A stretch of DNA of 64,000 nt from Trichoplax sp. H2 (lineage: Eukaryota > Placozoa > Uniplacotomia > Trichoplacea), in assembly GCA_003344405.1 (NCBI GenBank), contig NOWV01000219.1, positions 48,367-112,366 of the forward strand. Direction: 5' to 3'. The notes under the pieces were generated by a model. That model did not search any database, had not been told where the DNA came from, and saw only the letters and a program-made list of their open reading frames with translations. Below are positions 36,512 through 49,900 of the stretch, piece by piece. Each line of letters begins with the position of its first letter. Positions within the stretch are counted from its first letter, which is position 1. Position numbers and translations under genes: made by a program.

Positions 36512-39500
36512 AAATTGGTTATACAGTCAACAGACGACAGTTGATAGACTATAATGCAAGCTCATGTCAGGCATCACATAGTATTTAATCATCATCTTTG
36601 GTGGTCGTTTGCTAAAAGTATTCTCCTTTGGAAAGGGTTTTATATACCACATTTTTTTTATTTTAAAAGTATCGTTAACTGACCTATCGATGCTGTGTCC
36701 TTTAGCTTTAGCATAGCAACAGTAGTTGAATAGCAACGTACCTACTGCTAGAAACAGACTTTGAGCAGTGAATATTTTGCTGATGTATTAGGAATTGCTA
36801 CGGCTTCGAAATTGATTATGAGAAATGCTCTCTAGCAGCTGCTAGTGCAAACAAATAGAAAAGCGCGGCTGCTAAAGATTGATATTGACAGTAAAGCGAT
36901 CAATCTATTGTAAATATCTATGTATCAATGCAGTTTGTAATAAAATGCAAGTAAACAAATATAAACTCTTGCTAACGATATGTTATTAATGTGAATATGG
37001 GGAATATCAGAAATTCTCTTGCTAGTGAATTTGGGAGATAATACTGAGAGAATACCTACATTATACCTATCATTTTATGTAAAAGGTGAATATTGCAAAT
37101 AATCTGAAGTTTATGGTCGTTGGTAAATTAAGGCAGACTATATAACGTTAAAGGATCAAAACTTTGTGTAGATAGTTTTCATTTACGGATGTGCTATTTG
37201 GTATTATCAAGTCAAAGAGAGGCGGTACAAGATACTAAATCACAAACCGTCTTAATGTTGAATATTAATTAAATCTTGCATTGATATTGGCAGCTTTTCC
37301 CCGAAAAAGAATATGTAGGCGGCCGGACGATATAGTAAAGTTGAGGTATATTATGCAATGCATTTTAATGAAAGTTTAGTATTTCTAATGAGAATCGCCG
37401 TATTAAATGTAAAACTTAAAGATGCATTTCTATACTGATAGATAATTAAACCGGTAAGATGTAAGCTTTGATGCAATAATTTTAATATGAAATTTTCTAT
37501 TACTAAATTAATCGAATAATGTTATCACTATCTAATCTATTCAAAGGGTGACCTTGGATGGTTTTGTAAATAATAATCGTAATTTAGATAATATTATGCC
37601 ATGACAGGCCAGAATATTAATTTTAATAAATCTAATTTTGTCTCATCAGTAATAATTAAATTAATACAACTAAATTGAGTTGTTCATCATTACACCCCTA
37701 AATGAATTTGCAAGTTTTAAATTATGGCAGTGGAGACTATTTTATATAAATAGATTTTTAGGTTACAGGGAGAAGTAATATTAATAGTAATTAGGCTAAA
37801 TGTAAGCAATAAGTCAATAAATTCTAATAGTAGTGTTCAGTAATATGCCTATCTAAATTTTCTAGAACTGAATTGTCTTGAAGTTATCCCAACTGCCAAC
37901 TGTAGCTCACTGTTTATAGCCTTTGCGTATAAGTACATTTCTCATTTCACGTAAAATTGTCTAAAGGCTAAGCCATAGTATCTTAAACAATTCCCAAAAA
38001 ACTTGAATTAGTACATGTACAAAATCATATCTACCTTAATCTAATTTATTATTAGTATGGTATGAAATATCCATCAATGCATTCAAATTTGCGTAAAAAT
38101 TATAATTATAATGTATTCAAATTTTTTCATTAAAGCTATCTTTAGTATGGTAACGAGAATTCTACTCCAAAATAGGCTGATGATGATATGCTTATAAATA
38201 GACAAGTACAATACATTACCGACTGAATGTTACTTTGGTTAAATTTAATTTAAGAGATATTAAAATTAAATTTATAAAATTGATCAAATCTTCATGTCAT
38301 GCAATAATTGCTGCAATAAATTCAAAACTAATTAATAAGTAATGTAATTGAAATATTTCATACAATCTATCCAATCAATGATAGTATTAACATTAAGGTT
38401 CGTATATTCTCTGTCTAGTCAACTCATTATTTTAAATCAATCGATTTATCTTTCTTAAGTACTTGATGTTAATTTTATGCCGTTTTGATATGGGGCAGTA
38501 ATTACAAGTTATCTTCTTTCTGTTATTCTATAATCTGTAAATACATATAAACATAATGTTGTATCTTGAAATGGTATGGCTACTAATGACTCCTTTAGGA
38601 TACCGTCAAATAATTAATAATTAATTTAAAATACTTCGATGCAGTAATACTATTTACAGTAAAGATTATTACCGATCGTCAACAAATATTTCTGATCCTT
38701 TACAGAGTAAATTTAAGATTCAAATCATGTTACTTACAGAATATCAGCCTGTTATACAATTTCGAGATATTGACAATTTGGTTTACTAATAAGGATGTGA
38801 TATAGTGCTAGATCTAGTGTCTGTCTATCTGCCATTGACCAATATTCGGTCTTATAAGATTTCTATTTGAAAGATCAATTTTAAGGAAACTGCTCTTAAA
38901 ATGATCCATCTCAGTATTCTAGATAATTAAGTTTAATATTATTCCATTAAGACATTACTTTTTTATACGAAATGTGCTTCTGATTTCAGCTGTCTGTCTT
39001 TAACGAATTTGAAATCTTACGTATAGTTCAAGATTTGATAGGTATACTCATATCACGTCTGACGAAATTAAAATATTAATAGTAAGCTTTTATTACATTT
39101 TAGATACTTAAGTTTATTAATCATCCACTCCTATTTTTTTCCAAGGCTAGTATGATCACGTCCCAATACAGTTGTATTACAGACCGAACAAATTAGTGAG
39201 AGATTCTAAGAGCGGAAATATTACAAATTGAAATCTGCTAATCCTATCATAGCTAACTTAGTATAACACTTGGCCGTCAGAATAGAGTAAAAATAGAGTA
39301 ATAAAAAGTATTTTTTCCTAAAACATGACTTAAATGATTAGAAGAAGTACGCGAAACGTTAATATTAACGTTACTGTACAATTTCATACATGAGCCAAAT
39401 ACTACTCCATTAAAATAGTCTAATTTGCAAGTTAACAGAAGAAAATTATACTAAACTAAAGAGCCATATGAACGTTTTAAAAATACATCTATCGCAATTT

Positions 39501-41764
39501 AGTAACTTGATACCTAGTATCTGTCAACGATGACAGAATCACTGATTTCTATGAATATCAGAGTTATGTATATAGTAGAAATGATAGGTACCGTAATAAG
39601 CCTCACTGCTAAAACATTTATAACTAACCGAAATAGAATTTCTCTTAACCAAGAGTTATTTATAATAAGCTGATATTGTATTTTCTTCTTAAATCGGAAC
39701 GTAATAGCTTTTATTTTTATTATGAACGTATTTAGTTGTGTAAAATAACATCTACGTAGCTAGTTTATTATTATTAGCATAGCAGATATCCATTCAATCT
39801 TTTATGGTCTTGTAAATATTATGCTGATGATAAAATTGTCAACAAGATTTAAAAAATGATACAAAATATTACCCCATAGAATTGGGCATTTAAATACAAG
39901 CTTAGATACTCATATGTAACCAATAGTAGCATAATTAACCTACCAAATAAATTAAAATTTAAAGTTAGCGATAAAATACTTAGTCAATGATACAAAATCT
40001 TGTAAAAATAATATTAAGCTGAATATCTAGGCCGCAATTCTGGAAAGAGATGCAGCTAGTCTATACTTAACCTAAAAGCCCACTAAAGTAAGCAAATTCC
40101 AATTTTTTATTCAATTCTTTCTGTTTGTTCCTTTGAAAGTTTAATAAGTAAACCAATTTATTACTTAAAGTAATGTTTCAAGAATACTCTAGCTAAGACT
40201 TCACACTGTTAAAACTAACGATGAAAAAGTATTTAGAATATGCTGATTTTCTGAGTATCTGATGATCTGCTAGGCAGTCTAAAAATATAAATTGTTTTCG
40301 TTAGATAAACTAGTTGTAATTTAGCTATACTATACTAGTATGCCTTTGTTTCTATTATCTTCATATTTGCATAACGAGATACAAGTTCAAATTATTGCTC
40401 AATATTATTTACTTGTATAAAATCCGAGATTAAGAAGTTTAGAGAAGTAATATTGATCCCGATTTTGGGTTTTACCAATCCTAATTTATTGAAAATTATC
40501 ACTGTTGCTGACACTTTTCATTCTCATTAGACAGCACTAATCATATTTCTAGCTAATAGATCATAGACTGCGATAAAGTATTTTTTACCAATCTTACTAT
40601 TTAATTATCATGCATGAGTATAAGTGCAAATTAATTATTAATATTTAATTATTATACCAGTCAACAATCAATAACCCATGCCTGGCATCCTTTAGTATTA
40701 CTCAATATTCCCATATTAAAAGTATTACTATTGATGCATATGAGAGTATCGTTATTTCCATAACAACAGCAATATTATAGTGAAAGATTATTTACCTTCA
40801 GTGTCACCTCAACTAGAAATATCCCCTCATTAATAATTTAAATTTGATACAATGAGCGTATTACAGTACTTTTAACGCCGCCTGATGAATCGGTGGAGCT
40901 ACAAAAAAAATCATAAATTTCAATAGTTTACTCTATGGATAGCATAAAAGATGGAATAATCTTTAGAAAGCCTTGCGAAATAATAATGAAGTTATTACCG
41001 CATTTCTTGCTCTAGAAGTAATAATAACTGCATTTTTTAAGCGCGTGCGATCAATACATTATATTACTCTTTAATATATATCAATGATCGCATGACGATG
41101 AAAACAAAATACCAAGTTATTCCCACTTTTATAAGTGATTGTGCGTATTGTTAATTCTATGCCTATTTGCAAGCTATCTTGGCCATAGTTAGCCAGTGAT
41201 GATTTTATTAAATAACCACTAGGCCAACTCAATCATTATCTCAATCTCTTTGATTACAACGCGTACGTGACTACTAAAGCAGCCTAATTTCAATTTATCT
41301 AAACACTGATCTATCTCCATCTTATTGAGTTCCTAGAGTACCACCTTTCATAGAGTAATCGATGAAAGGCTGTCTCGTTCTATTATATACCTTTAATTAA
41401 CATTGTTAATAATACCCATTTTACATATTTTGACACTAACTTAGAATGGTCAGCTCAAAACGTAAGATACTTTTGAGTCATTTTCTATCAGGTAATATTA
41501 CTACGGTTGATAATAACAAAAAGTTTATTTTAATAGATCAAAAGGAGTAGGCTAGAATATTGATGCAACTGCGACAAAATATTATCGTACTGTCAATCAA
41601 GATTGAGCAATATAGGATCATTCTGTTTCCTTATTGGGTAATTTCCCTTCGTTTATAGGCATCATTTCGTCATTTATAATCTACGATAAATATCAATAGG
41701 GTAGGAAATACTTATTTTCTAACGGTGTCTATGCCATTAAATTGCGGTCTTCGTTATAAATTTT
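36512..41764. other. Long AT-rich gene-free stretch
   Basis: No exon, RNA gene or clear element seen on either strand. Open frames are few and short. Confidence 0.5.
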
Positions 41765-42395
41765 TTGTAATTAAATGATCATAAATAGTGAGATAATGGA
41801 TACCTTATCGTTAGAGAGCATGCAAGTATTCATTTTAAATTGGACATCCAGAAAGAATTAATTGCTCCAATATTCAATTTTAAAATCATAAATAATTTAC
41901 CTAGATGTATCCTTATTGACACCCATGGCGTTCAATAGCTCTATTTTAGTATATTATGAGATGGAATTAATTTTTCTTGATCATACATTGCGGAAAAATA
42001 AATATACCTTCAGGAAAAGATACGCAAATATTCATTTTAAAGCAAATATCAAACGAGGCTCATTTGCTTAATAATATTATTCAATTTTGAAATCAGAAAT
42101 AAGTTATACATAATATTTCCTTATTTACACCCATAGCGTGCCATAACTCTTTTTATTATACTATTAAATGAAATAATTTGCTCTTGATCATATACTGAGG
42201 GGAAATGAATGTGCTAGCGTGAAAAACACACCAATATTCTCTTTAATGCGGATGTCAAACGAGAATCATCGGCTCAAATATTTAATTTTAAAATTATATA
42301 TAATTTAGATATGATGTATCATTATTTACACTCATAGCATTTCATGGTTCTTTATAGTATACTGTTGGATGAAATAAATTGTTCTTGTTAAGAAA
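41765..42395. repeat. Three-copy tandem repeat, ~205-bp period
   Basis: Landmark GCAAGTATTCATTTTAAA and variants occur at about 41822, 42027 and 42231. Each is followed by an ATTCAATTTTAAAATCA-AAATAA block, then CCTTATT-ACACCCATAG-GT and TCTTGATCATA-A-TG. Units are diverged by many substitutions, and their spacing is constant at 204-205 bp. Confidence 0.8.
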
Positions 42396-44571
42396 AACGA
42401 AGAAGAAATTGATATTCCATCTCCGCTGCCTTAGATCAGTTAACTAAGCTACAGTATTGAATTGTTAGCTTTATGCAAATGATTAATAAATCACTAGCAC
42501 GTTTAAGAGCAATAGAACGTTTATAGTGACAATAAATATAGTGCTTTATTTCAGGCCAACATTCTATTGATTGCCTTTGAGTACTGTTACTATTCAGTAA
42601 CAGTAAACTTAGGCCTTAAAATATTAATTAAAATGAATATTACTTTGTCCGATGAGGACAGTGCAGCATCCAATCTCAGAAGGATCTGCTACAGTTGTAA
42701 CAGCATGGCTAAGGTGAATAGTTTACAATTATGCAATAATGTCGATCATCCAAGTGGATCATGATCTTCTTCAATAATTGTATAACTTTGAAGATTTGAT
42801 TGTAGTATTAAGAGGCACACTCTCAATCCATTGAATATTCGCTATTCTTATTCAATCACATGAAAATTGTTGTTATTCGCTTGAGTAGAATTATAATCCA
42901 TCAGTAACAATTAATACACGCAGCTGATGATGATTTTATAAGAACAATTACGATAATAAAGTGCTTTTTCCCCCTTTTTGCAGTTATCAGAACTGGATTT
43001 AGGCTTACTGTTATTCTTACGGATATTAGTGTTAATCTATAACTTTAAGACAAGTTTACTTTCCTCAGCTGACGAAATAAGGAATATGAAAAGTCCTTAC
43101 AATAATGAGGGAACGAATGAGATGTAGATTAAAATCTGAATGACATGTTGATATTTCAATGGAAAACTGATTTGTCGTTGTGGTATAAATTGTTTTACTT
43201 TCGGTTTATTTTCCGTTTCCCAAATGACTAGATACTTTTTCAATGGTAGGATACTATTTTTTTATTTACTTCTTGATCGATTTAGTAACAGACTTAATTC
43301 AACGACGATATTTCTGTCGAGTAAGCTCTACGAACTAGAATAAGCTTAATGAACAAGAATAATATTTCAATACGTGTAAAACAAGGCTAGCCTACGCTTT
43401 AACCCAACGCCAATTACTGTCATTAGGTGATCATGCTCATTTTTATTATAATCATCAATAAAACTTCAACTTGATTTTACCAGAATATGAATTGGTTGAA
43501 TCATACTCTGGGTATCCAATCTGTCTCTGCTATATTGTTTTATCATAATAGAATAGGTGGATATAAATAATATATTGTCCAGCTGATCATAGAGTAGGTT
43601 TGGCTTTAAAAATCGATAGCATCAAAGACCGCCTCTTCGCCTTGTTCACTTCCATTTTAATTAATTAGCCATTGTTAGGCCATTAATTAGCCCGAAAACC
43701 AGTTGAAAAATTAAAAATCTACTCTCAATAGCTATTAAAATGAATATTTTATCCTTTCTTTTCCTACATGATTTTATTTAATATTAATTTAATTGGTTAG
43801 AATTGAACCATCGTTATATTTCCCATTCAATGAAGACAATAAAGTGAATAGATGATATTTTTAGATCTGTAATGAATATGCCGTTGAAGTAATTTTATTC
43901 TTACATTATTATCATAATTAGATGGAAAAATTATGTTTTACCCTTTTACCTTTAATGTTTTATTTATCCTCTTTTAACTATATATTAGCTTAAACAGATT
44001 GAAATTATCTCATATCTAGTTTAGCTTGTCACGGATTGATCGCATCGCTTTCTCAAGGGTGCTATACAGCTATACAGCTATACAGATTACTAAACTTCCC
44101 GTCGTAGCGATTGCAAGCCCTCAAGTTCAATATAATTTTTAACATCTGTCTGATGGTTACCACCTATGTCACCAAGATTCCAGTAAATGCGATTACGAAT
44201 AGCAATTTGAATAGCATCATCTCGTCAATTTGTCTACTTGCTACTATTAAAAACAGTCAACTTTCAGGTACTGATAATCTTAACATGACTGCGTCAATTT
44301 TAGTATGAACAGTTTCTTATCTCCACTCTCTAATCCTGCTCAAGTCATTTTATTTTTGCTTTCGTCTCATTCAATTGACATATACAGAAATAAATTCTTA
44401 TCAGTCCTAATACAATTAATATTACCGGCTAAACGATAAAAGACCGCAAGAATATTTACGTAACCTACCCAGGGAAATATTGACTGCCTTTCATAGTAAC
44501 ATTTATCTTCTTCAACAGATTACGCAACAGGAATTAGGTGGTGATCACCAATTTGATTCATTCTAAGGTAG
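42396..44571. other. Region upstream of the GPCR
   Basis: No gene recognised. The plus frame at 42567-42764 follows an AG acceptor (TTTCAG) and includes an ATG at 42633, but it has no domain. It could be a leader exon of the GPCR transcript. A 10-bp unit (GCTATACA) repeats three times at 44060-44085. Confidence 0.4.
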
Positions 44572-44679
44572 TTCGTCGCGGTCATTGATTGGGAGATTTA
44601 TTCTCGAGCAGAAACCGTTATAAAAGTGCTTGAAATCCTTCCTACCCTTATTATTCATCAAGACAAGCTCATTTCCAAG

Positions 44680-45645
44680 ATGGTTCTCGTAGCAGGAAAT
44701 CTATCTTTAACCAGTAAAGTAATCCTTATCCCGACATTATCATTTACTTTCATCTTTGGCACTATTGGCAATATCTTAGTCTGTATTGCTATATTAACCA
44801 ATCGCAAATTAAAAACGGCTACCAATGGATTTATCCTATCACTTGCTATTGCCGATTTACTCGTTTGCGATATTACGGTTCCTATCGCCTTAATTGGTCT
44901 ATTCCAAGATCCTCGTCCCCGTGCAGCCCTTTTAGCTGGCGAATTGGCCTTATCCGGGGTGTCGTCTTCACAAATTCAACTCGCTGTAATAAGTATTGAT
45001 CGTTATAGAGGCATCGTTTATCCAGACAAACCGCGTCTAACATGGAAGGAAGTTAAATATATCGTTCCTCCCTTATGGTTGTTGGCCATTACGGAAACTT
45101 GCCTAGTGGTTTTCAACTGGCCACACGATATTCGATTTGCACTCATTCATTTCTACTGGTTTTGGTTTATTGCTACTATCACCATTATATGTTATACCTT
45201 GATCTGGAGGAATATTGTTTTGCATAATCAAGATGTCGCTGGAGCTTTACGTCATTTAAAACAAGCAAGAATTAAGAAAGAAAAGAGAGCATTTATCATG
45301 ATTATGTTAGTTGTCTGCTGTTTATTATTATGTTGGTCACCAGCTGCTATAATCTATGGCATTTTTTTGATGCAATATACAGACAAATCCGTCTCCGACA
45401 GTATGCGCGAACCGCTCAATGTTTTAGTCGCTTTTGGCTACTTTAATTCGTGCATTAATCCTTTCATATATAACTTGATGAATTCCACGTTTAGAAGTAC
45501 CTTTCGTAAAATTTTAACCAATTTTTGTCGTCGGATACGTGGCCGATCTTTAACTAAAGTATCACCAATACCTGTTAGTAGTAGTAGCGTACAAGATGTT
45601 CGACGAATTGCCGTCAACAATCAGAAGGATAGTAGTACCGCATAA
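44680..45645 (+). CDS. Class A (rhodopsin-like) G protein-coupled receptor
   Basis: Seven-transmembrane receptor of 321 aa in one exon. Class A signature residues: GN in helix 1 (N31), LAIADLL in helix 2 (D59), DRY at 107-109, Trp in helix 4 (W133), CWSP at 218-221 in helix 6, and NPFIY at 260-264 in helix 7, followed by an amphipathic helix 8. The tail is rich in Ser and basic residues. The short N-terminus has one N-glycosylation site (N7-L-S). The usual helix 3 cysteine (position 3.25) is Ala and the second outer loop is very short without Cys, so the conserved disulfide is missing. The ATG at 44680 was chosen because it gives a short outer N-terminus before helix 1; the frame is open further upstream to a stop at 44569. 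The ligand is not predictable. Confidence 0.92.
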   Translation: MVLVAGNLSLTSKVILIPTLSFTFIFGTIGNILVCIAILTNRKLKTATNGFILSLAIADLLVCDITVPIALIGLFQDPRPRAALLAGELALSGVSSSQIQLAVISIDRYRGIVYPDKPRLTWKEVKYIVPPLWLLAITETCLVVFNWPHDIRFALIHFYWFWFIATITIICYTLIWRNIVLHNQDVAGALRHLKQARIKKEKRAFIMIMLVVCCLLLCWSPAAIIYGIFLMQYTDKSVSDSMREPLNVLVAFGYFNSCINPFIYNLMNSTFRSTFRKILTNFCRRIRGRSLTKVSPIPVSSSSVQDVRRIAVNNQKDSSTA

Positions 45646-45654
45646 AATGGATGT

Positions 45655-45850
45655 GATTAGCTATAGGAAAGGAAATTTTTTGTATTTTTAGGTATCCGAA
45701 AATCAACTGAAAATGAATTGGTAGACGTTCAACGAGCTATCATCAACACTTGGAGGGAAAAATTGTTGTATTTTCTAGTATCTATAAAGCAAATGAAAAA
45801 TGAAATGGTGGGCGTTCTCACAGCTGCATGCTGTCATCTCAATCATAAAT
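45655..45850. repeat. Divergent ~107-bp direct repeat just past the GPCR stop
   Basis: Two units share GGAAA-TTT-TTGTATTTT-TAG-TATC, AAATGAAATGGT-G-CGTTC and GCT-TCATC-TCAA. They probably lie in the receptor's 3' untranslated region. Confidence 0.65.
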
Positions 45851-48800
45851 AATCCTAAAATGGATCATATTCATTTTTTGGCTATTGATTTAAACCAACT
45901 ATGAAGATATTTTTGCGGCTATATTGCGCGAATGATTGAATAAATGGCGTACAGGTTGAGCCTATTATAGACTAGCAGTGGCAACCACTAAGATAGATAT
46001 TATCAAAGCTTTTGCATGCAATATCCTATGGATTCGTGTTAAGCTAAAATTTCTTCCATGATAGCATGAGACGAAACAAAATCTTTTGGCCCTTGTTAGC
46101 TGCAGGACATAGATGGACAGCTTCGTTACAAAACTTGCCTTCACTTTATTTAATGGAAATTATTCTTTTATTCGTTTTTTGCACGAAATATTAAATATCT
46201 CCGGCAAAAATAGAGCTTTAAGCACTTTCATTGCAACATAGCAGTCGGAAGTATAATGGTCCTTGAAAGCAAATTTGAAATTACTATTAGTAGATTGGAC
46301 CTTTGTAATAAATTTGCATAAACTATTTTATGATATCTTAAACTACTAGCTTGCAGTGTTTTAATTGCCTGATTGCATATATAGATTAGCAATTTTTTCT
46401 GCTGAGGATGAAAAATTTTATGATGTTTATATTGCTGTACTGATTCAATATCGTATGATTTCTGTAAACTTGTTTACATACGTAATTGAATAATTATGTC
46501 TTGGTTTATCTTACTCCTCACTGATTGCTTGTAGACTATGGCAACTCTATTACTGTTCATATATTCATGCATAAAATCTTAGGTAATCCAAATACATCAT
46601 CCAATAGATTTTTCTATCTCTATGTAACTGAACTAAATTCGATCATATTAAGCCTAAGATCATAGCTTTATGCAATCTATCCTACAAAAATTTTTACAAA
46701 AATTTTTAAAATTTTTGTAGCCGTCCCCATGTTATTTACATGACACCGCAATATGTAAATAATTTTTACTGTTTTTCTTCTTGTTATCTTCAATTAGTAT
46801 CTAAAAAAATTGACTTTCACTTTCACAAGTATTCTCTATCGATGCCCTTCATTTCTTCAATTCTAAATGCAGGGAAATGACTAATAAGACAAGGCATGGC
46901 AGTTCCTGCATATTTTCAGCATCCGTGAAAACCAGCATTGTCATTATTACTGTTCCATTTGTTTTATAGTTAATTAATTTTATATTTTTTCTATACACTA
47001 CACAGCAAGCTTGGTTATATTCTATAGCTAAAGTCAATATTTTAAATTGTTTCTGGGCTGCTCATTATCAACTTTATATTCATATAAACAAGAACTTTGG
47101 CCCTCTACATAAAGCCTAAATAATGCCTACTGGCACCTGCTCAATGGTGTATAGTATTCTTGTTCAATATATAATCGCCTTATCCGATTAGAAAATGAAG
47201 TCTTTCCTACGGCCCTTTATCTTCATGACGACATATGCAGGATATTAAATTATGAATTTTGCATGTATCATTAGCCTACAGGATATTGGTCATCATAATT
47301 TTGCTTCTGCAGCGGTATTCTATTAATACATCATGGACATTCTGATCGTATAATTAAAATATTATTAAAGTGACATTGTCATCATTGCCTATTGGATTTT
47401 AGCATAATTGATACTGTTTGATGTGAGATTTTGTATAGATCAAAGTCTTGAGAAAACATAGAATCAATGCTAGAATAGAATAAAAATTTTCCATTTTAAT
47501 CCTGAATAGAGGCTGTGCTATCAATGTATAATGGTAGAAATATATGAGGCAGACAAAAGTACTCATAGCAAGAAGAGTCCTATATGCACGCACCTTGGTG
47601 ACTGCTAGCTGATTTCATTAGACTGCATCATCTCTTGTTTATGAATCTTTGCTAGAGAGAATAAACCTTATCCTATACGAAATGGAATTAGAAACCTTGA
47701 ATAACGTCAACAAGCAACTGATGAGATCTTCAGAAGCATAGGAGTACTAGGATTGGATATTATTTCTTAATATTAAACTCTATTTAATCCGACCGGATTG
47801 TAACAATTATTTTTCAGTCGTGATTGTCATATCGGCTGAAAAAAGATAATTTTGTCAGGCATTTTTTCCTTCTATAGCTAACTATACGTCAATAATCATT
47901 TTTCATTTCAAAACGGTTATTACCTAATGTAAAACAATTCTTCAAAGATTCACTTTTCCAACTGTATTCATCAGCGCAATATTGACATAGGCGTGTAAGC
48001 AAAAAATGGTAATTTTTTCTTGATTCTATATCCATTTTCTTTATTGTTGCCATTAAATGATGCATGGATTAAGACGGTGCTATTCCATAATATAAATATC
48101 ATTTCATCTACCTGAACTGGTTTATAGGGGGTAAACTCGGAATTGTAATCATAATTAGATGATTGTGTGATTTCCAAGGTATTCCTACAAACACAATTTA
48201 GCAATGGTGGTATACCTTAACCACCATAGAGGAATACTTGCTTTGAGGAATAAAGCACATGTTATAAACTCTATCTTACTACTATCACGTATCGATTTTA
48301 AGAATTTATTTTTAGAGGGGAATAAATAAGATAATTTGATAGAATGATATGCAATTTCTAAAAAAATTTATTGAGAATCAGCCATGTATAATCTTTAGTC
48401 CTTTTGTTTGAACTGCCATCAAGATACTGTATGCGTATGATGTGATATCTTCTGTTTTCACGGCCGGTATTGAGGCTATCTCATGTTCATGTTATCATTG
48501 ATTTACTCTGTTCTATACTAGGTTTTGCTAAGGAAATAAAAAATGTTTCAATTGTATTCATCGCACGCTACATGATCGTCTATATTAGTAGCTCCATCAC
48601 TACTATCTCATTTTGTTGCATCGAAATCAGATGTACCAACATGCGATACCTAAATAATCTACTCCCATCTCAATATTAGAACTTTATATTGCATCTCCTT
48701 CAAAATATTTGTTTGCACTAGGTCATATTCATTGACATGCCTTCATTTAATTAAACAGAAAGGGCTGGTTATAGCTGTTGATTAAATTTCATCATAATTT

Positions 48801-49100
48801 TGACTGGAATCAGTGCGATTTTCTGTATTTTTCTACTATTACAGTTTTTATTTTATGACTGTTTCCAGCAACCTTAGCAGATGTATATGAATATATATAT
48901 ACTTTCATCATAATGTCGCTTATGTTACAATAAAATAAAATTTTGAATTTTTGTTTTCAATCACTAGGAGTAGAAAAGTAGTAACAGCATTAATTATAAT
49001 AAGCAAAACGTGGAGTTAGAATAGTATTGTATATTTTACAAATTGTGTATTGTCTTTCTATCATAGTAACCTTTGTGGCGATAGTGATTTTATTAATATT
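45851..49100. other. AT-rich gene-free stretch
   Basis: No gene recognised. A strong hairpin lies at 46682-46720. Open frames of 60-77 codons here are scattered on both strands without domains or splice partners. Confidence 0.5.
46682..46720. repeat. 39-bp palindrome/hairpin
   Basis: Perfect 13-bp arms, CTACAAAAATTTT (46682-46694) and AAAATTTTTGTAG (46708-46720), flank a 13-nt centre that itself repeats the ACAAAAATTTTT motif. Confidence 0.85.
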
Positions 49101-49109
49101 GAACTTTCG

Positions 49110-49900
49110 TCTATTTTGATGGCCATTGTTAAAATTGACTCCATATGTTATTAAAATATCAAATCTAAATAAATCCCAAAATAACCCCATCAATTGATAT
49201 GGCGTAATGATGATATAAATTGGCATTGTTTTTCAACGGATGCCTTTACTATACAAGAATATTGATCTTTTTAAAATAACGTTGCATAAAGATCATAAAG
49301 TGGAATTATAGTAGAAAATATTAACGCAGAAAAAACTCTGACATTTCTTTCTCTTTCGCATCGCATCACTATGCAATACTGGATGAATTGCACAGAAAGA
49401 AATCTAGTATTTCTTTCACTTTGGTTTGCAATAGAATGCTGAGTAGGATGCATTTCGATAATATACTGAAAGAATCATCCACTTCTTTATATCGCTACAC
49501 ATTTTGATAGCCATGACCGAAATTGACTCTATATGCTACTAAGAAAATAATATGTGGAAATGAATCCAGATAAGAGTCCATTTACGTGTGTTATTATCGC
49601 GTAGAGACGATACAATTCGGTATTAACCTGTGATTTCATTAAAAAAAATACTAATCTTTTTAAAGCGATATTATAGGCGCTCGTAAATCATAAAACAGAG
49701 CTAAAACATACGACGTTGATACAGAAAAAAAATTGACATTTCTTTCTCTTTAGTATTTTATCACTTGCAGCATTATAAGTGCTGGAATAGCTATACAGAA
49801 GAAATTGAGTATTTCTTCCCTTTTGTAATATGATGTAAAGGAGGATGTGCTACTATAATGTGCAGAAAGAACAACCTATTTCTTTCTCCTTGGTATCGTA
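49110..49900. repeat. Two-copy ~390-bp repeat carrying six short hairpins
   Basis: TTTTGATGGCCAT...AAATTGACTC-ATATG recurs at about 49115 and 49503, and AAT-CTTTTTAAA...A-AACG at about 49262 and 49650, giving a period near 390 bp. Each copy contains three elements of the form CAGAAAGAAAT-n-ATTTCTTTC spaced about 70 bp apart (49327, 49394, 49466; then 49721, 49797, 49864). The best has 9-bp arms around CTAGT at 49395-49417. Confidence 0.75.

Noticed and set aside
42567-42764. 65-codon plus frame with several Cys after a TTTCAG acceptor
   Set aside because: Not recognisable and not linked in frame to the GPCR; at most a leader exon, so not called as a gene.
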